The notes under the pieces were generated by a model that worked only from the letters and a program-made list of their open reading frames with translations, was not told where the DNA came from and ran no database searches. Shown here one piece after another: positions 7,712-16,040 of a DNA stretch of 64,000 nucleotides. Positions within the stretch are counted from its first letter, which is position 1. Each line of letters starts with the position of its first letter. This DNA is from Hydrogenophaga sp. IBVHS1 (lineage in GTDB: Bacteria > Pseudomonadota > Gammaproteobacteria > Burkholderiales > Burkholderiaceae_C): the NCBI RefSeq assembly GCF_002127265.1, contig NZ_NFUU01000001.1, positions 806,001 through 870,000 on the forward strand, in the 5' to 3' direction. The translations under genes were made by a program, and so were the position numbers.

Positions 7712-8416
7712 ATGACCGACACCATCAACCATTTCGCACGGCTCAACGTCATCAATGTCAACGAGCACCTTGAGAAGAAGGGCGGTTTCAGCTACCTCTC
7801 ATGGCCCTATGCCGTGGCCCAACTGCGCACAGCTGACGCCACCGCCACTTGGGAGGTGCAGCGCTTTCACGGCCTGCCCTACCTGGCCACCGAGGCAGGC
7901 GTGTTCGTCGAGGTCGCCGTGACGGTGCAGGGCGTGCGGCTGAGCCAGATTCACCCGGTTCTTGATGGACGTAACCGTCCGTTGCAGGCTCCCACAGCGT
8001 TCGACATCAACACCAGTCTGCAGCGCTGCCTGGTCAAGGCGATCGCATTGCATGGCCTGGGGCTCTACATCTACGCGGGTGAGGACCTGCCACAGGCTGT
8101 CATGCCTGAAGACTTCGCACCGATACCCCATCCGTCTTCTTCTGCTGCTGCAGCAACTCACGCTGCGGCCAACGACGAATCGGTTGTAGAGCCCGACGGA
8201 GCACCACAGCCTGCGCCCCGCGGGCACAAGGGCAATCCGGCGGCGCCGGCCTGCATCACCAAGGCGCAGCAGGCGCAAATCCACAAGCTGGCCATCGAGG
8301 TGGGCGTCGAACTCGCGCGGGTGTTGTCGTACTTCGGGGTGCAGTCACTGGCTGCGATCCCCGCGACCGACTTCCTGCGGGTTGTGCGCTCACTGGAGAA
8401 GCGCCGAGCCGCTTGA
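7712..8416 (+). CDS. DUF1071 protein, probable Sak3-like single-strand annealing protein
   Basis: A 234-residue protein whose N-terminal ~130 residues match DUF1071: HFARLNVINVNEHLEKKGGFSYLSWPYAVAQL, then ATWEV, VFVEVAVTVQGV and TAFDINTSLQRCLVKAIALHGLGLYIYAGEDLP. This family is grouped with phage single-strand annealing proteins (Sak3 type) that pair complementary DNA strands. An alanine/proline-rich linker (about 140-180) precedes a small C-terminal helical segment (ITKAQQAQIHKLAIEVGVE) of the kind found after such domains. It is followed by a YqaJ-type exonuclease gene, the usual annealing-plus-exonuclease pair, but here the nuclease is broken. Confidence 0.8.
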   Translation: MTDTINHFARLNVINVNEHLEKKGGFSYLSWPYAVAQLRTADATATWEVQRFHGLPYLATEAGVFVEVAVTVQGVRLSQIHPVLDGRNRPLQAPTAFDINTSLQRCLVKAIALHGLGLYIYAGEDLPQAVMPEDFAPIPHPSSSAAAATHAAANDESVVEPDGAPQPAPRGHKGNPAAPACITKAQQAQIHKLAIEVGVELARVLSYFGVQSLAAIPATDFLRVVRSLEKRRAA

Positions 8417-8525
8417 TCACCTTGCCGGCTCCGTGCAGTGGGTCTGTGCGGGCCAGCTAACCAACCCGTGTTTATTCATCGGCCCTGCGGGGCAAATCTT
8501 CACCACCTCACTCAAGGAATCCAAC

Positions 8526-9411
8526 ATGAACACCAACACCTTCGTTTCCCCCACCTTCATCAACCTGCCCCAGGGCAGCCCCGAGTGGCTGGCCTACCGC
8601 CTGGCCAAACGCAACGCGTCCGAGTCCGCAGCGGTGCTGGGGCTCAGCCCCTGGATGACGCCCTACCAACTCTGGCTTATAAAAACAGGCCGGCACCAAT
8701 CGGTCGCGACGGCTGCCATGCAGCGTGGTACCGACCTCGAGCCTCTGGCACGCCGTGTTTACGAGGAACAAACCGGCCTGGTCATGCAGCCGCTGGTGCT
8801 GGAAGCCGAGGCATAAAAGTGCAAGCCTCGATGGCATGACGTTGGAAGGTGACCTGGTACTTGAGATCAAGTGCCCATAGCGGGGGACTCGATCCGAGCT
8901 CTGGCAGGCAGTGGCGTCTGGCGAGGTACCCGAGCACTATCAGGTGCAGATCCAGCATCAGCTCATGGTGAGCGGCGCACTGACGGCGCACCTGTGGGTG
9001 TTTGATGGCGAGCGCGGGCTGCTGCACAGCACGGAGCGCGATGAGATGCTGATGGAGCGCATCCAGGCTGCGTGGGATAGTTTCCAGCGCTACCTCGATG
9101 ACGACACACCACCCGCACTGAGCGAGGCCGACGCAGTGGTCCGTACAGACTTAGCCTGGGTTGAGGCAGCGCGGGCCTATGCCGTGGTCAAGCGTGAGGC
9201 GGACGCGTTGGCCGAGCGGCTGGAGGCAGCGCGGCAGTCGCTGGTCGCGCTGGCGCAACATCCACGAGAGCAGGGAGCTGGCGTGGCCGTGACACGGTTT
9301 TGGAAGCAGGGGAGCGTGGACTACAAGATAGTGCCGGTTCTGCAAGGATTCGACCTGAACGCATACCGAGGCAAGGCCAAGCAGGAGGTGAGGGTGACCA
9401 CCATTCTGTAA
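8526..9411 (+). pseudogene. Broken YqaJ-type recombination exonuclease
   Basis: The first open segment (8526-8816) encodes the YqaJ N-terminus: LPQGSPEWLAYRLAKRNASESAAVLGLSPWMTPYQLW, then AMQRGTDLEPLARRVYEEQTG. It stops at TAA right after LVLEAEA. One missing base there explains the break, because the family sequence resumes in the next frame as KVQAS. A second frame change of the same sense near 8829 is needed to reach DGMTLEGDLVLEIKCP, which contains the catalytic E-x-K. An in-frame TAG at 8878-8880 then interrupts the frame, and the remainder (VPEHYQVQIQHQLMVSGA and a long C-terminal region) is open to 9411. Two frameshifts plus one nonsense codon indicate real decay rather than one sequencing error. 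Confidence 0.88.
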
Positions 9412-9451
9412 ATACTCTTACATCCGCCCTTACATCGAATCTTAAATGAAG

Positions 9452-9483
9452 AAGCCCGCTATCTTTTGAATAGCGGGCTTTCT
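9452..9483. terminator. Bidirectional terminator hairpin between island and tRNA-Thr
   Basis: AAGCCCGCTAT (9452-9462) and ATAGCGGGCTT (9470-9480) form a perfect 11-bp stem with a 7-base loop, followed by TTCT. The A-rich 5' flank (AAATGAAG) gives a weak T-run on the other strand, so it may serve the minus-strand tRNA as well as the plus-strand pseudogene. Confidence 0.8.
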
Positions 9484-9493
9484 AGTATCTACG

Positions 9494-9569
9494 TGGTGCC
9501 GGAGAGATGAATCGAACACCCGACCTTCTCATTACGAATGAGCTGCTCTACCGACTGAGCTACACCGGC
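9494..9569 (-). tRNA. tRNA-Thr (anticodon CGT)
   Basis: A 76-nt cloverleaf with encoded CCA. The anticodon loop TTCGTAA is flanked by GCTCA/TGAGA, with the G27-A43 mismatch also seen in E. coli thrW. The acceptor stem GCCGGTG/CTCCGGC has a T-T mismatch at 6:67, and the T-stem GGGTG/CATCT has two G-T wobbles. The 3' end faces the accessory block, so it is the candidate attachment site. Confidence 0.95.
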
Positions 9570-9580
9570 AACGCCCGCGA

Positions 9581-10588
9581 TTATAGCCCGGTGTGGTAGC
9601 TGGTCACCCGGTCGACCTCGTTCTTCGAGCCCAGGATGACGCTCACTCGCTCGTGCAGCTTGCCGGGCTTGATGTCCAGAATTCGCTCTTTGCCGTTGGT
9701 GGCGGCGCCGCCGGCTTGTTCCACCAGCCAGCCCATGGGGTTGGCTTCGTACATCAGGCGCAGCTTGCCGGGCTTGTTGGGTTCGCGCTTGTCCCACGGG
9801 TACATGAAGATGCCGCCGCGCGTGAGGATGCGGTGCACGTCGGCCACCATGCTGGCGATCCAGCGCATGTTGAAGTCTTTGCCGCGCGGGCCTTCCTTGC
9901 CGGCCAGGCATTCGTCCACGTAGCGCTTCACCGGTTCGTCCCAGTGGCGCATGTTGCTCATGTTGATGGCGAATTCCTTGGTGTCGGGCGGAATCTGCAG
10001 GTTTTCCTTGGTGAGCACGAAGGAGCCTTGCTCGCGGTCGAGCGTGAACATGGCCACGCCGTCGCCCACGGTGAGCACCAGCGTGGTCTGCGGGCCATAC
10101 ACGCAGTAGCCGGCGGCCACCTGCTGGGCGCCGGGTTGCAGAAAGTCCTGCTCGCTCACGCCGGCGCTGCCTTCGGGCTTCTTGAGCACGCTGAAGATGG
10201 TGCCGATGCTCACGTTCACATCGATATTGCTGGAGCCATCGAGCGGGTCGAACAGCAGCAGGTATTCGCCCTGCGGGTAGCGGTTGGGCACCACGTAGAT
10301 GCTGTCCATTTCCTCGCTGGCCATGGCCGCCAGGTGGCCGCCCCATTCGTTGGCTTCAATCAGCACTTCGTTGGCAATGATGTCGAGCTGCTTTTGCACC
10401 TCGCCCTGCACGTTCTCGGTGCTGGCCACGCCGAGAACGCCGCCCAGGTCGCCCTTGTTCACGGCCTGGCTGATGCTTTTGCAAGCCCGTGCCACCACTT
10501 CAAGAAGCAGGCGGAGTTGCGAGGGAATGTGGCCGTCGACGCGCTGTTGTTCGACGAGGTAGCGGGTGAGGGAGATGCGTTTGGACAT
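9581..10588 (-). CDS. fbp: Fructose-1,6-bisphosphatase class 1
   Basis: A 335-residue enzyme that hydrolyses fructose 1,6-bisphosphate to fructose 6-phosphate in gluconeogenesis or the Calvin cycle, acting in the cytoplasm. The metal-binding EE is at residues 92-93 and the family signature [19 protein letters not shown] begins at residue 114. Length and both ends are normal ([15 protein letters not shown], full C-terminus). It is the last gene of a minus-strand prfB-pepN-fbp run, 12 bp after pepN. The tRNA-Thr gene is 11 bp beyond its stop. Confidence 0.97.
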   Translation of the reverse strand: MSKRISLTRYLVEQQRVDGHIPSQLRLLLEVVARACKSISQAVNKGDLGGVLGVASTENVQGEVQKQLDIIANEVLIEANEWGGHLAAMASEEMDSIYVVPNRYPQGEYLLLFDPLDGSSNIDVNVSIGTIFSVLKKPEGSAGVSEQDFLQPGAQQVAAGYCVYGPQTTLVLTVGDGVAMFTLDREQGSFVLTKENLQIPPDTKEFAINMSNMRHWDEPVKRYVDECLAGKEGPRGKDFNMRWIASMVADVHRILTRGGIFMYPWDKREPNKPGKLRLMYEANPMGWLVEQAGGAATNGKERILDIKPGKLHERVSVILGSKNEVDRVTSYHTGL

Positions 10589-10600
10589 GGGGGCTTTCGA

Positions 10601-13297
10601 TCAGTCGGCGAGTGCTCGGGTGACGACTTCGCGCAGGTCATTGCTCAGGTCGGGCTTGGCGGCCACTCGGGCGATGGCTTCGCGGGCGGCGCTGCGGTAG
10701 GGCTCGGCCAGTTTCCTCCAGCGGTCGAGGGCGCGGGCGAGGCGGGCGGCCACCTGGGGATTGAAGGCGTCGAGCTCGACCACGCGATCGCTCCAGAAGC
10801 GGTAGCCTGCGGCGTCGGCGCGGTGGAAGGCGCCGGGGTTGGCGCTGCAGTAGCTGAAAATCACGCTGCGTGCGCGGTTCGGGTTCTTCAGGTTGAAATC
10901 GGGGTGGCTCATCAGCTGGCGCACGGCGGGCAACACGTTGCCACCGTGGTCGCTGGCGCCGGCCTGCAGGGCAAACCACTTGTCGATGACCAGTGCCTCG
11001 TGCTTGAAGAGCGCATGGAAGTGCTCCAGCGCTTGTCTGGCGAGCGCATGCTCACTCGCCACCAGCGCGGTGAGGGCGTTGAACCGGTCGGTCATGTTGC
11101 CGGCGCTCTGGAAGTGTTGCCAGGCTTTCTCGGGCCAGGCCAGGCGGGTGTCGTCGCGGGCGGCCAGGCACAGCATGATGAGTGCAAGGCCGGCGAGCGC
11201 ACGGCGCCCGGTGCTGCGCGGATCGGGGCGGTAGGAGCCGTTGTCCTTGTGGGCCTCAAATGCCCACACCCAGTCGTCCTGCAATGCGGTGGCGAGTTGG
11301 GCGCGCATGGCTTCGCGCACGGCGTGCACGCGCTGCGGGTCCACCTCGGCCAGCTGCTCGGCGATGTAGGTCTCGCTGGGCAGGGTGAGCACCAGTTCCT
11401 TGAAGGCGGCATCCAGACCGGGGTGGCGCAGCACTTCGCGCATGGCGCCCAGAAACGCGCCGTCCAGCGGCTCCTGGGACACCGGGCCCTCGGCCAGAAT
11501 GGCCTTGAGCGCACGGCGCAACGCCAGGCGCTGGCCGGCTTCCCAGCGGTTGAAGGGGTCGGTGTCGTGCGCCAGCAGCGTCATGAGCTGGGCGTCGGTG
11601 TAGTGGCAGTCCAGCACCACGGGTGCTGAAAACCCGCGCATGAGCGAAGGCACGGGCTCGGTGTCCAGGTTCACGAAGGTGAAGCTTTCGCTGGCCTGGG
11701 TCAGCACAAATGTGCGGCTGCCGCTCTCTGGCTGGTTCCAGTGGGCCAGTTGCAGTGGCAGTTCGGCACCCTGGGCATCGAGCAGGCCGAGCGAGACCGG
11801 GATCACGAAGGGCTCCTTGGTGATCTGGCCCGGCGTGGGTTGGCAGGTCTGGCTCATCGTGAGCGTGTAGCTGCGAGCTGCCGCATCAAAGTGGCCCTCG
11901 GCCTGCACACGGGGCGTGCCGGCCTGGCTGTACCAGCGCTTGAACTGCGGCAGAAGGCGGGCGAGCTCGGAGTCCGGGTTGGCGTCGGCGATGGCCTGGG
12001 CGAAGTCGTCGCAAGTCACGGCCTGACCATCGTGGCGCTCGAAGTAGAGCTTCATGCCCTTGGCGAAGCCCGCCCGGCTCGTCAGGGTCTGCATCATGCG
12101 CACGACCTCGGCACCTTTTTCGTAGACGGTGACGGTGTAGAAGTTGTTGATTTCGGCGTAGCTGTCGGGCCGCACCGGGTGGGCCATGGGGCCGGCGTCT
12201 TCGGGGAACTGCGCGGTGCGCAGCACGCGCACGTCTTCAATGCGCTTGACCGCGCGCGCCGAGGGTTCGGCGCACAGGTCCATGCTGAACTCCTGGTCGC
12301 GGAACACGGTGAGGCCTTCCTTCAGGCTCAGCTGGAACCAGTCGCGGCAGGTGACGCGGTTGCCGGTCCAGTTGTGAAAGTACTCGTGGCCCACCACCGA
12401 TTCGATGTTGGCGAAGTCGGTGTCGGTGGCGGTGGCGCTGTTGGCCAGCACGTACTTGGTGTTGAAGATGTTGAGGCCCTTGTTCTCCATCGCGCCCATG
12501 TTGAAGTCGGCGGTGGCCACAATCATGAAGCGCTCCAGATCGAGCGGCAGGCCAAAGCGGGCTTCGTCCCAGGCCACGCTGGCGATCAGCGAGTTCATGG
12601 CGTGCTCGGTTTTGTCCATGTCACCGGGGCGCACATACACCTGCAGCAGGTGGTTGCCACCGCTGCGCGCGGTAATGCGCTGTTCACGCGCCACCAGTTG
12701 GCCAGCGACCAACGCGAACAAGTAGCACGGCTTCTTGTGCGGATCGACCCATTTGGCAAAGTGGCGGCCATCGGGCAACGCGCCTTCTTCCACCAGGTTG
12801 CCGTTGGAGAGCAGCACCGGGTACTTGTTCTTGTCGGCGCGCAGCGTCACCGTGTAGCTGGCCATCACGTCCGGGCGGTCCAGGAAGTAGGTGATGCGCC
12901 GAAAACCTTCGGCTTCGCACTGCGTGAAGAACGTGCCCTGGCTCACGTACAGGCCCATCAGCTGCGTGTTCTTCTCGGGCGCGCAGGTGGTGAAGATCTC
13001 CAGATCGAACGGTTCAGGTCCCTCGGGCAGGCTCTCCAGCACGAGCTGCACGCCTTCGATCTTGAACGAGCAACCCGCGCCGTTGACCAGCACCCGTGCC
13101 AGGTTCAGGTCTTCACCATCGAGCCGCAGCGGCCGGGCCGGCACGTCCAGATTGCGGCGCAGGCGCATCTTGTTGAGCACGCGCGTCTTGGTCGGGTCCA
13201 GATCGAAGCAGAGGTCGACCGTTTCGATCCAGTAGGCCGGCGCTGTGTAGTCTTCGCGGCGAACCACGGTGGTGGGGCCTTCACGCAATGAACTCAT
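10601..13297 (-). CDS. pepN: Aminopeptidase N
   Basis: An 898-residue M1-family zinc aminopeptidase of the bacterial PepN subfamily, which removes N-terminal residues from peptides in the cytoplasm. GAMEN, the substrate N-terminus-binding motif, is near residues 267-271. The zinc motif HEYFHNWTGNRVT is near 302, with the third ligand glutamate in LKEGLTVFRDQEF. The C-terminal alpha-helical superhelix fills the last ~400 residues. It starts 2 bp after the prfB stop, so the two are probably co-transcribed and possibly coupled. Confidence 0.97.
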   Translation of the reverse strand: MSSLREGPTTVVRREDYTAPAYWIETVDLCFDLDPTKTRVLNKMRLRRNLDVPARPLRLDGEDLNLARVLVNGAGCSFKIEGVQLVLESLPEGPEPFDLEIFTTCAPEKNTQLMGLYVSQGTFFTQCEAEGFRRITYFLDRPDVMASYTVTLRADKNKYPVLLSNGNLVEEGALPDGRHFAKWVDPHKKPCYLFALVAGQLVAREQRITARSGGNHLLQVYVRPGDMDKTEHAMNSLIASVAWDEARFGLPLDLERFMIVATADFNMGAMENKGLNIFNTKYVLANSATATDTDFANIESVVGHEYFHNWTGNRVTCRDWFQLSLKEGLTVFRDQEFSMDLCAEPSARAVKRIEDVRVLRTAQFPEDAGPMAHPVRPDSYAEINNFYTVTVYEKGAEVVRMMQTLTSRAGFAKGMKLYFERHDGQAVTCDDFAQAIADANPDSELARLLPQFKRWYSQAGTPRVQAEGHFDAAARSYTLTMSQTCQPTPGQITKEPFVIPVSLGLLDAQGAELPLQLAHWNQPESGSRTFVLTQASESFTFVNLDTEPVPSLMRGFSAPVVLDCHYTDAQLMTLLAHDTDPFNRWEAGQRLALRRALKAILAEGPVSQEPLDGAFLGAMREVLRHPGLDAAFKELVLTLPSETYIAEQLAEVDPQRVHAVREAMRAQLATALQDDWVWAFEAHKDNGSYRPDPRSTGRRALAGLALIMLCLAARDDTRLAWPEKAWQHFQSAGNMTDRFNALTALVASEHALARQALEHFHALFKHEALVIDKWFALQAGASDHGGNVLPAVRQLMSHPDFNLKNPNRARSVIFSYCSANPGAFHRADAAGYRFWSDRVVELDAFNPQVAARLARALDRWRKLAEPYRSAAREAIARVAAKPDLSNDLREVVTRALAD

Positions 13298-13299
13298 GC

Positions 13300-14404
13300 C
13301 TAAACCCCTTGTTTGAGGGAAGCTTCAATAAAGGGATCGAGATCACCGTCCAGCACCTTCTGCGTGGCGGAGATCTCGACGTTGGTGCGGAGATCCTTGA
13401 TGCGGCTGTTGTCCAGCACATACGACCGGATCTGGTGACCCCAGCCCACATCGGTCTTGGTGTCTTCCAGTTTCTGCTGCTCTTCCTGCTGCTTGCGGAG
13501 TTCGTGGTCGTACAGGCGCGAACGCAGGCGCTTCCACGCCACGTCGCGGTTGCTGTGCTGGCTGCGGCCGTCCTGGCACTGCACCACGATGCCGGTGGGA
13601 ATGTGCGTCAGGCGCACGGCGGAGTCGGTCTTGTTGATGTGCTGGCCGCCCGCACCGCTGGCGCGGTAAGTGTCGGTGCGCACATCGGCCGGGTTGATGT
13701 TGATCTCGATCGAATCGTCCACCTCGGGGTACACGAAGATCGACGCGAAGGACGTGTGGCGACCACCGGAAGAATCGAAGGGGCTCTTGCGCACCAGGCG
13801 GTGCACGCCGGTTTCGGTGCGCAGCAGGCCAAACGCGTATTCACCTTCCACCTTGATGGTGGCGCTCTTGATGCCGGCGGTGTCGCCCGCTGTTTCGTCT
13901 TCCAGGGTGGTCTTGAAGCCCTTGCGCTCGGCATAGCGCAGGTACTGGCGCAGCAGCATGCTGGCCCAGTCGCAGGCTTCGGTGCCACCGGCGCCCGCCT
14001 GAATATCCACAAAGCAGTTTAGCGGATCGGCCGGGTTGTTGAACATGCGGCGGAATTCGAGCTTTTCCACCTCGGCCGCCAGCTTGGCCGCTTCGCCTTC
14101 AATGGTGAGCAGGCCGGCATCGTCGCCGTCTTCGCTCGACATCTCGAACAGCTCGGTGTTGTCGGAGAGCTCCCCGGTGAGCCGGTCCAGCACCAGCACC
14201 ACATCTTCCAGCGACTTCTTTTCACGGCCCAGGTCCTGGGCGCGTTTGGGGTCGTTCCAGACGGTGGGGTCTTCCAGCGCGGACTCGACCTCTTTCAGCT
14301 TCGATGCCTTGGCATCGTAGTCAAAGATACCTCCGGAGCTCGACCACCCGGGTGGTCAGGTCTTCGAGCTGGCTGCGGATGGTGTTGCTGCGTTCGGCGT
14401 CCAT
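13300..14404 (-). CDS. prfB: Peptide chain release factor 2, programmed +1 frameshift
   Basis: RF2 recognises UGA and UAA stop codons and triggers peptide release. The gene is in two frames: codons 1-27 run from ATG 14404 ([15 protein letters not shown]...RRYL) to an in-frame TGA at 14323-14321, and the remainder continues in the +1 frame as [13 protein letters not shown] to 13300, giving 367 residues after the shift. The stop-recognition tripeptide SPF is in KSPFDSSGG, and the catalytic GGQ in [12 protein letters not shown] is near residue 253. This is the conserved autoregulatory arrangement of bacterial prfB, not a broken gene. pepN follows 2 bp downstream. Confidence 0.97.
14321..14334 (-). 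promoter_or_regulatory. prfB: prfB programmed +1 frameshift site
   Basis: On the minus strand the sequence reads GGAGG-TAT-CTT-TGA-C. The internal Shine-Dalgarno-like GGAGG (14334-14330) is 3 bases before the CTT slippery codon, followed by the in-frame TGA (14323-14321). Low RF2 lets the ribosome slip from CUU to UUU, skipping one base and reading GAC; high RF2 terminates. It matches the classical prfB site. Confidence 0.95.
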
Positions 14405-14470
14405 GGGTCTTTTCCTGCGGTGCGTGAATCAAAACCGCGATTTTCTCATGGCAGGCCGCCCGACGCCCGA

Positions 14471-15016
14471 TCAGAAACGCCAGGTGGCGCCCAGCATGAA
14501 CGCGGCGGTTCCCAGCAGCTGCACTTCCACGGCGGCGCTGGGCGAGATGCGGTAGCCGACCGCAGGCACGATGACCGGCGAGAAGCCGCCCACATTGAGC
14601 GGCACCTTGTTCTTGTACTTGCCCACGTAGCCGTAGATGATGCCGGCGGTGGCCGATACGTAAACCTCTGGGTAGCTGGCGAGCACGCCGGGCCAGGTCT
14701 TGCCGATGAAGGCATAGGCCGAAGGCTGGCCGAACGAATTGTTGAACAGGCTGAAACCGCAGAAGCGGTCGTTCGGCAGCAGGCGACTCAGGCTGATGGC
14801 GTAGACCTGCTGATGCTCTGCATCTTGGGACCAGTGATGGGTGTAGGGCGAGAAGAATGCCTCGTACTTCTGGCCTGTGCCAGCAACAGGCTGGTCGAGC
14901 CCCGGACAAAGGGACTCCTGCATGAAGCCGGCGGCGTGAACGGGAGCGGAGAGTGCGGCGCATAGCAGCGCGGCGCACAGCGCGGGGTGGGGTGCTTGCA
15001 TTTTCTTCAGGGGCAT
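14471..15016 (-). CDS. PagP-like outer-membrane beta-barrel protein
   Basis: About 181 residues with a signal peptide (hydrophobic ALCAALLCAALSAPVHAAG) and alternating hydrophobic strands ending in the aromatic C-terminus LLGATWRF, typical of an outer-membrane barrel. YEAFFSPYTHHWS, then RFCGFSLFNNSFGQPSAYAFIGKTW, resembles the PagP arrangement in which a histidine on the first loop is followed by a D/N-S-F catalytic segment. A lipid A palmitoyltransferase-like activity is therefore plausible, but Asn replaces the Asp of the E. coli enzyme. ATG 15016 was chosen over an upstream TTG; ATG 15001 is also possible. It lies 66 bp before prfB on the same strand. Confidence 0.6.
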   Translation of the reverse strand: MPLKKMQAPHPALCAALLCAALSAPVHAAGFMQESLCPGLDQPVAGTGQKYEAFFSPYTHHWSQDAEHQQVYAISLSRLLPNDRFCGFSLFNNSFGQPSAYAFIGKTWPGVLASYPEVYVSATAGIIYGYVGKYKNKVPLNVGGFSPVIVPAVGYRISPSAAVEVQLLGTAAFMLGATWRF

Positions 15017-15093
15017 GGCGCCCAAGTATGCATGCAGGGGCGCGCAAGGCGGGTAGCTTCCTGAAACAACCCGTACATCGGCCTGCGGAGCGG

Positions 15094-16017
15094 CTAGGCG
15101 TTCAGAAATTCCTCAATCAGGCGTGCCAGTTCAGCGGGCTGGTCGTGGTGCATCATGTGCCCGGCATCGTTCACCACGGCGTTGCGCAGGTCGGGCACCG
15201 CCCGCATGCGTTCGTGGTACTGCTCCAGGGTGAACCGGCCCTTCCACCACAGCGAAAGGCTGTCGTCGCTGGCCGTCACCGACAACACCGGTGCGCTGAT
15301 GCGGCGGTACAACTCCAGCGTTTCGTCCACACGAAAGAGCTGCGCACTCACCACTTTGTGGGCCGCGTCGCCCAGAATTTCCCATTCGCCCTGCGCATTG
15401 GGTGCCGCCCACTGGCGCGCCAGCCAGTCTGCCTTGTCCTGCGGCAGTCGGGGGTTGGTCTTCATCAGACGGCGCGCCACGCCATCGGGTGAGCTGTAGC
15501 TCTTCAAGGCGTTTTCACCCCTTCGCAGCGCCTTGATTTCGTCAAGCCATTGGGCATAGCGACCGGGGGCTTGCGATGGCCTGGTTTCGGGCATGCCGAA
15601 GCCTTCCAGGTTGACGAGCCGCCGAATGCGTTGCGGCCGCACGCCTGAATAGATCATGGCCACATTGCCGCCCATGCTGTGTCCCACCAGGTCCACTGGC
15701 CGTTCACCCACCACCTGGTCAAGCAGGGCGTCGAGATCGGCCATGTAGTCGGGAAACCAGTAGCTGTCGGGCGGCGGCCCTTCGGCCCTGGTGAGGCCGA
15801 ATCCGCGCCAGTCGGGTGCGAGTATCCAGCGCTCGGTGGCCATGGCGTCCACCACGAACTGCCAAGAGGCCGACACGTCCATCCAGCCGTGCACCAGCAC
15901 CAGGGGCGCCTGGGTCGTGTCGGGCTGGCCCCAGCTTCGAAGGTGACAACTGAGCTGGCGGATCGGGACAAACTCGCTGCGCGAGGACTTCAGGGCTTGG
16001 TACATTCGGCGGATCAT
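15094..16017 (-). CDS. Alpha/beta hydrolase
   Basis: A 307-residue single-domain alpha/beta-hydrolase fold enzyme. The oxyanion strand reads VLVHGWMDVSASW, the nucleophile elbow GHSMGGN has the serine near residue 120, the acid residue is in VTASDD and the catalytic histidine in VNDAGHMMHHDQP near the C-terminus. Substrate unknown; esterase, lipase or epoxide-hydrolase-like proteins share this layout. It starts either at ATG 16017 or at ATG 16005 (MYQALKSS); neither has a clear ribosome site. It is divergent from the acyl-CoA synthetase gene, with 23 bp between starts, so the promoters must overlap the coding ends. Confidence 0.85.
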   Translation of the reverse strand: MIRRMYQALKSSRSEFVPIRQLSCHLRSWGQPDTTQAPLVLVHGWMDVSASWQFVVDAMATERWILAPDWRGFGLTRAEGPPPDSYWFPDYMADLDALLDQVVGERPVDLVGHSMGGNVAMIYSGVRPQRIRRLVNLEGFGMPETRPSQAPGRYAQWLDEIKALRRGENALKSYSSPDGVARRLMKTNPRLPQDKADWLARQWAAPNAQGEWEILGDAAHKVVSAQLFRVDETLELYRRISAPVLSVTASDDSLSLWWKGRFTLEQYHERMRAVPDLRNAVVNDAGHMMHHDQPAELARLIEEFLNA

Positions 16018-16040
16018 AAAGAACAGGCTGGAGACAACCC

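Larger units (their letters stand above)
1..9493. mobile_element. Accessory island or integrated-element remnant abutting tRNA-Thr
   Basis: Everything left of the tRNA-Thr(CGT) gene is accessory in content: a helicase, an IS3 fragment, an ART-like protein, two HEPN proteins, ArdC-like, RadC-like, DUF1071 and YqaJ-like genes. Everything right of it is ordinary chromosome, starting with fbp. The tRNA is on the minus strand, so its 3' end faces this block, which is the geometry of integration into a tRNA 3' end. The ArdC/RadC/DUF1071/YqaJ set is typical of plasmids and integrative conjugative elements. No integrase, relaxase or conjugation gene lies in the window, and the left end is outside it. 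The element boundary is therefore inferred, not shown. Confidence 0.55.

Noticed and set aside
8878..8900. Fourth copy of the palindromic repeat, suggested by CGGGGGAC at 8881
   Set aside because: Only a short match; no GGAGGAGGCGGC core and no inverted arms, and it lies inside the YqaJ pseudogene reading.
9593..13291. Very long plus-strand open frames (9593-11629 and 11741-13291)
   Set aside because: They are antisense to fbp and pepN, which are unambiguous. The frames are open because of GC-rich codon bias, and their translations are low-complexity Ala/Gly/His/Val without domains.
14321..14323. prfB as a frameshifted pseudogene
   Set aside because: The TGA lies in the exact programmed +1 site with the internal GGAGG and CTT codon, so the gene is intact.
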